DNA of 32,706 bases from Nitrosotalea sp. (GCA_023251795.1 JAHEYD010000012.1:1-32706), one strand, 5' to 3'; numbered from the stretch's first letter, positions 14,961-22,009 are shown. The notes: generated by a model from the letters alone, not told the origin. Program-made: numbers and translations.

Positions 14961-15083
14961 GGTCTAGCTAGTTTATACTAAGTTTCAAAAATTCGTCTCA
15001 TCATTTTAGATTAAAAAATATTGTACACTGTGTGATCTTTTGTTGTCAAACGATAGGAAATAAAATTTTGAAACTAATCATTA

Positions 15084-15947
15084 TTGAAACAACATTACAA
15101 GCAACTTCTAACTTTTACACCAAAACCATTTGTCAAGTGGGCAGGTGGGAAGCGACAACTTATGCCAACGCTGTCAAAACACATGCCAAAAAAATTTAAT
15201 TCATATTTTGAGCCATTCCTTGGAGGCGGTGCAGTTATGTTTCATCTGATTATGAAAACTCCACAACTAGAATGTTTTGTATCCGACTTGAATTCTGACC
15301 TGATTCTGTCTTATGTTACAATTCGTGACAGAGTTGACGAGTTAATTTCTGCATTAGAATTCCATTCTGACAAATATTTCAAAAATTCTAAAGAATACTA
15401 CTATGCAATAAGAGAAAGCAATCCAAAAACCCAAATTGATAAAGTTTCTAGATTGATATTTCTAAACAAAACTTGTTTTAATGGATTATACAGAGTAAAC
15501 AGCAAAGGAAAGTTCAATGTACCACTGGGAAAATACACAAACCCAAACATAGTGAATAAAGACAATCTCATTGCAGTTAGTCATGTATTACAATCAAAAA
15601 ACATTTCAATAAAATGCCAAGACTTTACAAAAACTCTTGAAGCAGCACAAAAAAATGACTTTGTATATCTTGATCCGCCATACCAGCCTGTGAGCCAGAG
15701 TTCTAACTTTACTAGCTATACAAATGATAGTTTTGGTTACGAAGATCAAGAAAGACTGTTTCTAGAATTTCAGAGACTAGATTCCAAGGGTTGTTATGTA
15801 ATGCTTTCAAACTCAAAATCTGATGAAGTATTAGATCTTTTTGAAAATTATTCAGATAAGACAATAGAAATAAGCTCAAACCGCTTCATAAATTCAGATT
15901 CAAAAAAGAGAACTGGACATTCTGAGCTCTTAATCAAAAATTATTGA
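15084..15947 (+). CDS. Dam/D12-class adenine-N6 DNA methyltransferase
   Basis: A 287-residue class-alpha adenine methyltransferase. Motif X FVKWAGGKRQLMP (residues ~17-30) and motif I FEPFLGGGAVMF (~42-54) bind S-adenosylmethionine. The catalytic motif IV is DPPYQP near 197-202. The target-recognition part lies between them; RLIFLNKTCFNGLYRVNSKGK is typical of the Dam/DpnII group, many of which modify GATC. The start is a TTG, with no nearby in-frame ATG. No restriction endonuclease is adjacent, so it appears to be an orphan enzyme. Its stop codon directly abuts the 3' end of the convergent tRNA-Thr gene, a spot where mobile DNA often inserts, so past transfer is possible. Confidence 0.88.
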   Translation: MKQHYKQLLTFTPKPFVKWAGGKRQLMPTLSKHMPKKFNSYFEPFLGGGAVMFHLIMKTPQLECFVSDLNSDLILSYVTIRDRVDELISALEFHSDKYFKNSKEYYYAIRESNPKTQIDKVSRLIFLNKTCFNGLYRVNSKGKFNVPLGKYTNPNIVNKDNLIAVSHVLQSKNISIKCQDFTKTLEAAQKNDFVYLDPPYQPVSQSSNFTSYTNDSFGYEDQERLFLEFQRLDSKGCYVMLSNSKSDEVLDLFENYSDKTIEISSNRFINSDSKKRTGHSELLIKNY

Positions 15948-16021
15948 AGCTCCGAGCGGGATTCGATCCCGCGACCTTTACCTTACCAAGGTAACGCTCT
16001 ACCAGGCTGAGCTATCGAAGC
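15948..16021 (-). tRNA. tRNA-Thr (GGT anticodon)
   Basis: A complete 74-base cloverleaf on the minus strand. Acceptor arms GCTTCGA and TCGGAGC pair, with discriminator T at 15948. The anticodon stem is TTACC/GGTAA with loop TTGGTAA, giving anticodon GGT. The T arm GCGGGATCGAATCCCGC is regular. No intron and no encoded CCA. Confidence 0.93.
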
Positions 16022-16146
16022 ATGACAAACTCGCTTTATTGTAACCTTATTAATCTTACTTGATTTTGAAAAAAATTTTTTGTAAAACGTTTAATTCGGA
16101 CAACTTTTAGCTAATAAAACGCAGGAGTCGCCGAGCCTGGCCAAAG

Positions 16147-16166
16147 AAGGTTTTAGGCCTTTGGAT
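16147..16166 (+). other. tRNA-Leu intron 1, non-canonical (D stem, 20 bases)
   Basis: Central helix CCAA (16141-16144) with TTGG (16161-16164); bulges AG^A and AT^G; inner stem AGG/CCT with a 7-base loop. The cuts fall exactly where the mature D arm requires. Confidence 0.8.
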
Positions 16167-16180
16167 GCGCGGGACTTAAG

Positions 16181-16196
16181 ATCATAAAAATGGGTG
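16181..16196 (+). other. tRNA-Leu intron 2, canonical 37/38 site (16 bases)
   Basis: Outer stem CGGGA/TCCCG; central helix CTTA (16175-16178) with TGGG (16191-16194), two of its pairs being G-U; bulges AG^A and TG^A. Confidence 0.75.
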
Positions 16197-16249
16197 ATCC
16201 CGTCTCTTAGGGGTTCGTGGGTTCAAATCCCACCTCCTGCACCTTTTTT

Positions 16250-16636
16250 TTATTTCTGGTGTTTGATTCCCCGTGCATTCAAAACTTCGTAAACATCAGG
16301 AAGTGAAAATACAAAACCTACATGGAAACAATCTTTTTCCTCACACAACATACAATAAAGCTCACCATTTTGAATTGCTACTTCGGCAATTCTATTTTTG
16401 ATGTTATCTTTAAGAACTACTCTGTTGTCATCTACAGCAATCTTTTCCAGTTTTGGTGCATATCTTGCAAAGGTCTCATCTTTTTGCATCAGATCTTCCA
16501 TCATGTAAGTGATGTAGCCTGCAAAACTGTTGATGCCTTTCATCACAAGTTCTTGTTTATTCTTCTTGTAAACATCATGGAACTTGTTATACACCGACTC
16601 TGAGACTGTTATTGATTTGAATCCTGCTTTTGGCAT
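16250..16636 (-). CDS. Thaumarchaeal small protein, ribbon-helix-helix-like start and cysteine cluster
   Basis: A 128-residue protein. The start KSITVSESVYNKFHDVYKKN followed by GINSFAGYITYMMED resembles a family I recall as frequent in thaumarchaeal genomes with an N-terminal ribbon-helix-helix-like pattern (basic beta strand, two helices). The C-terminal half contains CMLCEEKDCFH, a CxxC-x4-CxH set that could bind zinc. DNA binding is therefore plausible but not shown. It is convergent with the tRNA-Leu gene and is followed on the other side by the longest gene-free stretch in the window. Confidence 0.6.
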   Translation of the reverse strand: MPKAGFKSITVSESVYNKFHDVYKKNKQELVMKGINSFAGYITYMMEDLMQKDETFARYAPKLEKIAVDDNRVVLKDNIKNRIAEVAIQNGELYCMLCEEKDCFHVGFVFSLPDVYEVLNARGIKHQK

Positions 16637-16911
16637 TTTACTAACCTATTACCGTATTTTAAAGTACACAAGTATTTAATGTTTCTGTGTTTGGCAACGT
16701 CAAAATATGATTGCGTATGTTCACTTTGAATAAATCAATTCAAATGAAATGTCATTAATCAATTAACAACAATAATTTGTACGCTAGTATGATTGAAAAT
16801 TCAATTATTTTTGATTTAATATTGACTCGATTTTTAAAACTTTGAATCATACCTTTTAAGTATTAAGTATCAATTCTACGCATTTTTTATTTATTGAAAT
16901 TGCATTGTTAA
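16637..16911. other. AT-rich gene-free stretch
   Basis: Very AT-rich, with stop codons in all frames. It holds the promoter of the leftward gene ending at 16636 (a TATA-like TATTTTAAAG near 16654-16663) and a TATA-like TTTTATTTATT near 16882 pointing right. I see no repeat array or guide RNA boxes here. Confidence 0.5.
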
Positions 16912-16933
16912 AGGAAGTGCGCTCGTAACTACA

Positions 16934-16991
16934 GACCATGCCAAAGTACTTGGCCATCAGTTGGGTATGCATGTCATGCCCACTGTTGGTC
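16934..16991 (+). ncRNA. Candidate structured leader or small RNA, three-way junction
   Basis: A GC-richer patch just before the B12-like regulator gene. P1 pairs GACCA (16934-16938) with TGGTC (16987-16991). P2 pairs CCAA (16941-16944) with TTGG (16950-16953). P3 is an 11-bp helix with one bulged T: CAGT-GGG-TATG (16958-16969) with CATG-CCC-ACTG (16975-16985) around a 5-base loop. If the TATA-like box near 16882 is used, this would lie in a ~90-base leader, unusual in a genome of mostly leaderless mRNAs. It could also be a separate small RNA or the remnant of a coding sequence. Confidence 0.4.
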
Positions 16992-17004
16992 ATTTTATCT
17001 AGTA

Positions 17005-17934
17005 ATGCTTTATACTAGCCGAATATTTTCAAAATTCGTGACACGAGGTTACCAATCTGAAAAGATCAAAGAAAAACTAATTGACGTTTTAAGAAATTCA
17101 AAGACAGGTCTTTCTGGCATTGAAATATCTAAAAGACTTGGAATAAACAGAATCACTATGACAAAATATCTTAATGTCTTTGCTGCAGAAGGTCTTGTCA
17201 AGCAAAAAAATATTGGAAGTGTAAACTTATGGTTTATAGAAGAGGGAGTAACTCATTTTAATTTCCCAGATGATTTCTTTCAGGTACAGACTAAATATTT
17301 AGAATGTCTACTCTCAGGAGAACATAAAGAAGCATATGGCCTACTTAGAAACTCACTTCACTCAAGTGCAAATCCAGTAAAGATACTAACTGAAGTAATT
17401 TCACCCGCAATAGACTCGGTCAGAGACTTATATGAGGAAGGAAAAATTGGCAAATCTGAGAAAAACTTTCTGGACGAAATAATTTCGAATTCTATTCAAA
17501 TTGTTAATCTAACAGATGTAAATACAAATCCAAAAAAGAATGCTATCGTGTTTTCAACTGATCATGACAGCGTCCTTCTAGCACAAACTGCTTCTGCCGC
17601 CTTTCATGTTGGTGAATGGAAAGTTTCGCAACTTGGTGACATGTCATCCGCCATAGATGTCATGTTTGATATTGATTTACAAAAATTTCTGAACAAGATC
17701 TGGACCAAAAAACAGGATTTGATGATAATAGTAATATTTTCTTCAACAGAAAGTGGTTCCAAGTTCTTTTCTGAGGCAGTGAATTCAAGTAAGACAAAAT
17801 TTGGTAAAGCATTATATCTTGTTCTTTGTACAAAGCTAGCAAAAAAGACAAAGATCAAAGCAGACTTTGTATGCGAAGATATAGATACAATGCTACAATG
17901 GTGTCAGACTATATACGAAAGCTCACAATCTTAG
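17005..17934 (+). CDS. Winged-helix regulator fused to a degenerate B12-binding-like module
   Basis: A 309-residue protein in three parts. Residues ~18-75 are a winged helix (LIDVLRNSKTGLSGIEISKR, then RITMTKYLNVFAAEGLV). Residues ~95-170 resemble the helical cap of cobalamin-binding proteins: LLSGEHKEAYGLL, then ILTEVISPAIDSVRDLYEEG KIGKSEKNFLDEI. Residues ~180-300 look like the Rossmann half, with KNAIVFSTDHDSVLLAQTAS and WKVSQLGD at the places of the usual DxHxxG loop and VxxLG strand. The cobalt-ligand histidine is not in its usual place, so B12 binding may be lost or altered. The layout recalls CarH/LitR light sensors, but with another type of DNA-binding domain. A GTG at 17038 is an alternative start. 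Confidence 0.6.
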   Translation: MLYTSRIFSKFVTRGYQSEKIKEKLIDVLRNSKTGLSGIEISKRLGINRITMTKYLNVFAAEGLVKQKNIGSVNLWFIEEGVTHFNFPDDFFQVQTKYLECLLSGEHKEAYGLLRNSLHSSANPVKILTEVISPAIDSVRDLYEEGKIGKSEKNFLDEIISNSIQIVNLTDVNTNPKKNAIVFSTDHDSVLLAQTASAAFHVGEWKVSQLGDMSSAIDVMFDIDLQKFLNKIWTKKQDLMIIVIFSSTESGSKFFSEAVNSSKTKFGKALYLVLCTKLAKKTKIKADFVCEDIDTMLQWCQTIYESSQS

Positions 17935-18281
17935 ATTCCTAAAATCTTCAAAATTTTGAATGGGATTTTTGCAAAATCTATTTCTTTTTCAGCAGATACT
18001 AACATGACATGTTCATTAACTGGAAAACTCATTACTACTGCCTTTTCTCTATATGACATTGCAAACTTTACTGCTCCAAGTTGTTTGTCGAATTCCTTTC
18101 TCATTTTTGTTCTCAAAACAAGTTCCATGAACAACATTTCGTCATCCTTTGTATCTTCAAGAGGTTTTTTGTCCTCTTTCATGCCTCCAGCAACAAGTCT
18201 GCCTTGATTATTTACCATGCCTGCAAATCTTATCTTTGAATCCAAATCCATGATCTTTTTGCATACTGCCTCAAAATCCAT
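17931..18281 (-). CDS. Thaumarchaeal small protein of DUF6659 type
   Basis: A 116-residue protein starting MDFEAVCKKIMDLDSKIRFA, then GMVNNQGRLVAGGMK, and ending with a strand pair (AVVMSFPVNEHVMLVSAEKE). This pattern matches small thaumarchaeal proteins grouped as DUF6659 as I recall them; the alternation of one helix, an N-Q-G-R turn and antiparallel strands resembles roadblock or profilin-like sensory folds. AGGAG lies 11 bases before the ATG on the minus strand. Its end overlaps the end of the convergent regulator gene by 4 bases. Function unknown. Confidence 0.55.
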   Translation of the reverse strand: MDFEAVCKKIMDLDSKIRFAGMVNNQGRLVAGGMKEDKKPLEDTKDDEMLFMELVLRTKMRKEFDKQLGAVKFAMSYREKAVVMSFPVNEHVMLVSAEKEIDFAKIPFKILKILGI

Positions 18282-18384
18282 AACATCATATCTCCTGTAC
18301 TAATTTTTGTTTCATAAAATTAATTGTCAATGAATAATTATAATACACGATCTATTTATTGCGATCTCTTTCTATTATCTAAAT

Positions 18385-18957
18385 ATGACAGTAGAACCTG
18401 ATTATAAAAAATCATTAGAATATTACAAACACCTCTCACTATTCTGGACTGATATAGTATACCTCATGGCAAGCAAACCTGCTGCACTAACTTCTGCAGG
18501 ACCAATGAGAAAGTTTGCTATGCAAGCAAAAAAACTAGCCACTGAAATGATAGAAGCAAACGAAGATCTGACGGAATTTAATACTAGACTTGCTGAATAC
18601 TACAAACAGCTTTCTGATACATGGATTGAAGCACAGAAAAAAGTTAACAAAAAAATCCCCGAGATCCCACAAGACATGGAAAATCTAGAAGCATCAAAAC
18701 GTGTTTGGATTGATATATTTGAAAATGATTTCACACAGCTTTTTGATTCTCAAAAATTTGGAGAAAACTTTGGCAAGCTGATATCCAGTGAACTTGAGCT
18801 TTCAAAACACTGGAACAATATGCTTTCAACCTTACTTGAAACTGCAAATGTTCCAACCAAAAATGATCTTGACGATGTTTACAAAGAGTTACATTCTTTA
18901 CGAAAAAGAGTAAGTAAACTAGAAAAAAGTGAAAGAGGTGTCAACGATGGAAAATGA
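18385..18957 (+). CDS. phaE: Class III polyhydroxyalkanoate synthase subunit PhaE
   Basis: A 190-residue, mostly helical protein. Its place directly before phaC and the pattern FWTDIVYLM...TLLETANVPTKNDLDDVYKEL near the end match PhaE, where NVPTRxDLDxLxxxL is the signature before a final coiled coil (LHSLRKRVSKLEKSE). PhaE forms the class III synthase with PhaC, which polymerises hydroxyacyl-CoA into storage granules. The TATA box CTATTTATTG at 18352-18361 lies about 28 bases before the ATG, fitting a leaderless transcript. It overlaps phaC by 11 bases; the ribosome site for phaC is inside this gene. Confidence 0.88.
   Translation: MTVEPDYKKSLEYYKHLSLFWTDIVYLMASKPAALTSAGPMRKFAMQAKKLATEMIEANEDLTEFNTRLAEYYKQLSDTWIEAQKKVNKKIPEIPQDMENLEASKRVWIDIFENDFTQLFDSQKFGENFGKLISSELELSKHWNNMLSTLLETANVPTKNDLDDVYKELHSLRKRVSKLEKSERGVNDGK
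18934..18940 (+). promoter_or_regulatory. Shine-Dalgarno site of phaC inside phaE
   Basis: AGAGGTG ends six bases before the ATG at 18947. It decides the phaC start against the GTG at 18929, and shows internal genes of operons use ribosome sites while first genes are leaderless. Confidence 0.7.
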
Positions 18958-20017
18958 ATTAAAAATAGATCCAAAGATTGTTAGTGAATTTTTCAAATTT
19001 AACAAAAATATCATCGAAGCGCCAAAGATGGTGCCAGCTCCAGATGAAATCAATCTTGAAATGACACCTTATGACGTTGCATATACAGAAGACAAAGTTC
19101 GTTTATTGCATTTCAATTCTCCAACACAAAAACAACACAAAATTCCAATTGTAATTGCATACGCTCTGATAAATCGATACCACATTTTGGATATACATCC
19201 GCAAAAAAGTTGGGTTCGAAATATTTTAACTCAAGGCTTTGATGTGTATATGATTGACTGGGGAACCCCCACTAAAATAGACAAATATCTAAGCTTTGAT
19301 GATTACGTAAATGGTTACATTGATAATTGTGTAGATTTTGTGCGCAATGAGGCCTCTGTTGAGAAGGTATCATTACAAGGTTATTGTACTGGTGGGACTT
19401 TGGCCACGGTATACGCCGCATTACATCCCAATAAAATCAAAAATTTGATAGCTACTGCACCTGTAATTGACGGCAAACGAGATACGACTGTTGTTGGCAA
19501 CCTAGCAAAACACGTGGATGTGAATAAGATGGTAGAAACCATTGGTAATATGCCACCTGAATTCATGTATTACGTATTTTCCGTTTTGAAACCATTTGAA
19601 CAAGGGATAGAAAAATACATTAACTTTTTCAGAAATGTTGAGGACAAAAACTATGTAGATAATTTTCTGCGTATTGAAAAGTGGTTAAATGAAACTCCGC
19701 CAATTCCTGGTGAGCTTTTCAAACAATGGATTCGAGATATATATCAAGACAGCGTGTTAATACAAAATAACATGTATGTAGGAGGTAAGATTGTATCACT
19801 TAGAAACATCACTATGCCAATATTTACACAAGTCGCTGTAGGTGATCACCTGGTTTCGCCTGAATGTAGTATGCCTTTGCACTATGCAGTGGGAAGCGAA
19901 GATAAAACTCTTAGAATTTATCCAACTGGTCATGTTGGTATGATTGCAAGCTCATTCTCGCAAAAAGTTGTTCTTCCAGAGCTTGGACAATGGTTAAAAG
20001 AAAGATCTGAAAAATAG
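18947..20017 (+). CDS. phaC: Class III polyhydroxyalkanoate synthase subunit PhaC
   Basis: A 356-residue alpha/beta-fold synthase. The catalytic triad can be seen: Cys147 in the lipase-like box GYCTGG, Asp300 in VGDHLVSP and His329 in GHVGM. YMIDWGTPT near residue 103 is also a family hallmark. The enzyme joins 3-hydroxyacyl-CoA units into polyhydroxyalkanoate with release of CoA. The length fits class III PhaC, which needs PhaE, encoded just upstream. Ammonia oxidisers fix carbon by the hydroxypropionate/hydroxybutyrate cycle, which makes hydroxybutyryl-CoA, so substrate could branch from that cycle. Confidence 0.95.
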   Translation: MENELKIDPKIVSEFFKFNKNIIEAPKMVPAPDEINLEMTPYDVAYTEDKVRLLHFNSPTQKQHKIPIVIAYALINRYHILDIHPQKSWVRNILTQGFDVYMIDWGTPTKIDKYLSFDDYVNGYIDNCVDFVRNEASVEKVSLQGYCTGGTLATVYAALHPNKIKNLIATAPVIDGKRDTTVVGNLAKHVDVNKMVETIGNMPPEFMYYVFSVLKPFEQGIEKYINFFRNVEDKNYVDNFLRIEKWLNETPPIPGELFKQWIRDIYQDSVLIQNNMYVGGKIVSLRNITMPIFTQVAVGDHLVSPECSMPLHYAVGSEDKTLRIYPTGHVGMIASSFSQKVVLPELGQWLKERSEK

Positions 20018-20024
20018 AACAGAA

Positions 20025-20432
20025 TTACTTTTTTGATTTTTTCTCGATAGGAATGATTACTACTTGAACCAGATCTCCTTCTTTTAGTCCAAGGGCATCT
20101 CTTTCTGCTTCCGGAATAGAAATTCTTCCATTACTGCCTACTGATGTTTTAAATGCCCCCCATGACACAAATTGTGGCATTGATTGCGCGAGTTTGAAAG
20201 CGCTGTCCATTGCTTTAGATTGTATATTTCCAAAGTTTTCCATAATTTCTGATTGGGCCTTTATTCCCTTACCTGTCATTTCTTTTAATGTCTCTACAGG
20301 ATTAAATTCTTGTTTTTGTTGACCCATGATTGCTCCAAAAGTTTTCATAAATTCTGCCTGAGCTTTTCCACTTTTTTGTATCCATTCTTTAAACATAGTT
20401 GATGGATCATATTGGTTACTATTACCTGTCAT
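20025..20432 (-). CDS. Phasin-like helical protein fused to an AbrB-type DNA-binding domain
   Basis: A 135-residue protein. The first ~85 residues are an amphipathic helical region with phasin-like spacing (KEWIQKSGKAQAEFMKTFG, then KEMTGKGIKAQSEIMENFG), two similar repeats. The last ~45 residues are an AbrB/SpoVT swapped-hairpin domain: GSNGRISIPEAERDALGLKE GDLVQVVIIP. It converges with phaC, 7 bases apart. In haloarchaea and bacteria a phasin coats granules and a separate regulator senses them; here both appear in one chain. A TATA box ACATATATAG near 20453-20462 predicts a leaderless mRNA. Granule binding is inferred from context. Confidence 0.75.
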   Translation of the reverse strand: MTGNSNQYDPSTMFKEWIQKSGKAQAEFMKTFGAIMGQQKQEFNPVETLKEMTGKGIKAQSEIMENFGNIQSKAMDSAFKLAQSMPQFVSWGAFKTSVGSNGRISIPEAERDALGLKEGDLVQVVIIPIEKKSKK

Positions 20433-20495
20433 AGGTTTTAATTGTCTGTTTGTCTATATATGTATATTGATATTATTGAGTGGCATGACAGTTTA

Positions 20496-21281
20496 TTAAT
20501 TCAAAAATCTGAGCACAATCTCTGAAAATTTTTCTGGTTCTTCAACATGTGGAGTGTGACCAGAACTTTCCATTTCTACAAATTGACAATTTTTGATGGA
20601 AGAGACGAAGTCCTTTGAATATGCGATAGGAATAAGCGTATCCTGTTTTCCCCACACTATCAAAGTAGGTACAGAGATCTCTCCCAGTCTTTCTGAGAGT
20701 GAAATGGCATTTCTAATGCCCAAAATTGTAGACATAAACGCCATCTTTGCATTTGGCAGTGTCATTCGTTGAATAAACCCATCTATAGTGTCAGAATCTA
20801 TTTCCTTGTGTTCTCCCGACATCATTTGAAATGCAGTCTTTGTACCCTCCTGTGTTGGATATAATGCAGCTAGTGTGTAGGCGTCGAAGGTAGGAGTAGA
20901 TTGCTTCATGATTCCTGAAGGAGATACCAGCACTATTTTTTCAATAACTCTGCTTTGGGTTATTGCTAATTCTGCAACAATTTGACCACCAAGTGATGAT
21001 CCAATCATACTTGTTTTAGTAATCCCAAGTGTATTTAGAAAATCGAAAATAAATTGTGAAAAAAACGCCGGTGTATAATCCACAGACGGCTTGTCGCTAA
21101 AGCCATACCCTATGAGATCAACTGCAATTACATGGTATTTTTTGCTAAGATATGGAATTACACGTGCCCATCTTTCAGCAGAGGCTCCAAGACCATGAAT
21201 AAGAAGAACGTTGCCATCGGATCCTCCCTCCTCAAGATACCTAATCTTATTGGCACCAACTTGAACGAATTTCTCTTTCAT
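20496..21281 (-). CDS. Alpha/beta hydrolase
   Basis: A 261-residue hydrolase from the ATG at 21281 (a TTG one codon earlier is unlikely). The oxyanion motif HGLGASAERW lies near residues 29-38, the nucleophile is Ser96 in GSSLGGQ, the acid is in VWGKQDTLIP near 213, and the histidine is in SSGHTPHVEEP near 240. The substrate is unknown. The position next to the PHA genes suggests a possible esterase acting on polyhydroxyalkanoate oligomers or a related thioester, but the family is very broad. No signal peptide; it acts in the cytosol. Confidence 0.85.
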   Translation of the reverse strand: MKEKFVQVGANKIRYLEEGGSDGNVLLIHGLGASAERWARVIPYLSKKYHVIAVDLIGYGFSDKPSVDYTPAFFSQFIFDFLNTLGITKTSMIGSSLGGQIVAELAITQSRVIEKIVLVSPSGIMKQSTPTFDAYTLAALYPTQEGTKTAFQMMSGEHKEIDSDTIDGFIQRMTLPNAKMAFMSTILGIRNAISLSERLGEISVPTLIVWGKQDTLIPIAYSKDFVSSIKNCQFVEMESSGHTPHVEEPEKFSEIVLRFLN

Positions 21282-21335
21282 CAAGCACTGTCCGTCCGTA
21301 GATTCTGAATAAGATAAGTCTTTTCTATTAAAAAA

Positions 21336-21423
21336 TGGGCCGAATGGGATTCGAACCCACGACCTTTCGATATCTGAATAAGTTTATCAGTCGAACGCTC
21401 CAGCCAAGCTGAGCTATCGGCCC
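21336..21423 (-). tRNA. tRNA-Ile (GAT anticodon) with one intron
   Basis: An 88-base gene on the minus strand with a 13-base intron at the canonical 37/38 site. Acceptor arms GGGCCGA and TCGGCCC pair, discriminator A. The anticodon stem is TTCGA/TCGAA, loop CTGATAA, anticodon GAT. The T arm is GTGGGTTCGAATCCCAT. The mature tRNA would be 75 bases. No CCA is encoded. Confidence 0.92.
21372..21384 (-). other. tRNA-Ile intron, 37/38 site (13 bases)
   Basis: A textbook bulge-helix-bulge: central helix CTGA with TCAG, bulges TA^A and AT^A. This very short intron leaves only a few bases for the apical loop. Confidence 0.88.
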
Positions 21424-21448
21424 AAAAATTTTTCAAGCCAACGGTCAT

Positions 21449-22009
21449 TTAAGTTTGCTGGCTTTTCCATTTGATAGAGCAACCCATAGATGGGACAAAG
21501 TCCCTCTCTATCTTCTTTCCATTTAGGAACTTTTCGATATTTAGAATCATTGTTTTTTCTGTTGCAACGTCCTCTGGCTTCATCGCATTGTCTATTCTAC
21601 CATGAAAGATAAGTTTCCTGTCTTGATCAAAAAGGAATGGATCAGGAGTGCAAACAGCCCCATATCTCTTTGCAATTTGCTGAGTTTCATCAACAAGATA
21701 TGTGAATTTGATCCCTTTTTCCTTGGCAAATTTTTTCATGTTCTCAAAACTATCATCAGGATAGTTTGTAGGGTCGTTACTATTAATTCCTATAATTGCA
21801 ATTTCATCCTTGAACTTGTTATACACTTCAATCAATGCATTGATTTTTGCTTGCACGTAGGGACAATGATTACACATGAAAACTACCAGCAATCCCTTGT
21901 AATCTTTGTATTCTAAAAGTTCATGCTTCATGTTATCTATTCCCAAAAGATCAAAGTCAGGCGCCTTGTCACCTGCCTTTAAGACAACTTCTGATTTTAA
22001 CAATACCAT
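21449..22009 (-). CDS. Thioredoxin-fold peroxiredoxin/ResA-like protein
   Basis: A 186-residue protein of the AhpC/TSA-thioredoxin superfamily. KAGDKAPDFDLLGID opens the fold, MCNHCPYVQ carries Cys46 and Cys49 as a CxxC pair, and GAVCTPDPFLFDQD supplies the cis-proline loop. VFMCNHCPY is the mark of a widespread group of one-domain redox proteins of uncertain role, often annotated as thioredoxin-family. No signal peptide is seen, so it is probably cytosolic. It lies between two tRNA genes and is alone. Confidence 0.85.
   Translation of the reverse strand: MVLLKSEVVLKAGDKAPDFDLLGIDNMKHELLEYKDYKGLLVVFMCNHCPYVQAKINALIEVYNKFKDEIAIIGINSNDPTNYPDDSFENMKKFAKEKGIKFTYLVDETQQIAKRYGAVCTPDPFLFDQDRKLIFHGRIDNAMKPEDVATEKTMILNIEKFLNGKKIERDFVPSMGCSIKWKSQQT

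Larger units (their letters stand above)
16121..16241 (+). tRNA. tRNA-Leu (TAA anticodon) with two introns
   Basis: A 121-base gene for an 85-base tRNA with the long variable arm of tRNA-Leu (TCTCTTAGGGGTTC). Acceptor arms GCAGGAG and CTCCTGC pair; the T arm is GTGGG/CCCAC. The anticodon loop C-TTAAG-A contains TAA. Two insertions interrupt it: 16147-16166 in the D stem (after tRNA position 23) and 16181-16196 at the canonical 37/38 site. Both have a bulge-helix-bulge fold whose predicted cuts restore a perfect D stem (GCC/GGC) and anticodon stem (CGGGA/TCCCG). The CCA end is not encoded. A T tract follows at 16244. Confidence 0.9.

Noticed and set aside
14982-15074. Inverted repeat GTTTCAAAA...TTTTGAAAC before the methyltransferase gene
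   Set aside because: Short, AT-rich and 70 bases apart; no matching end on the other side of the gene, so not evidence of a mobile element.
16146-16162. Anticodon-like stem-loop GAAGG-TTTTAGG-CCTTT inside the tRNA-Leu gene
   Set aside because: The downstream CGGGA/TCCCG stem with TAA and the long variable arm give the correct cloverleaf; this loop belongs to the D-stem intron.
16912-17004. Cobalamin riboswitch before the B12-like regulator
   Set aside because: The patch lacks the B12 box and the size of known cobalamin riboswitches; only the position is suggestive.
16938-17018. 26-codon frame starting at an ATG in the three-way-junction patch
   Set aside because: It overlaps the next gene, has no ribosome site, and the helices explain the composition better.
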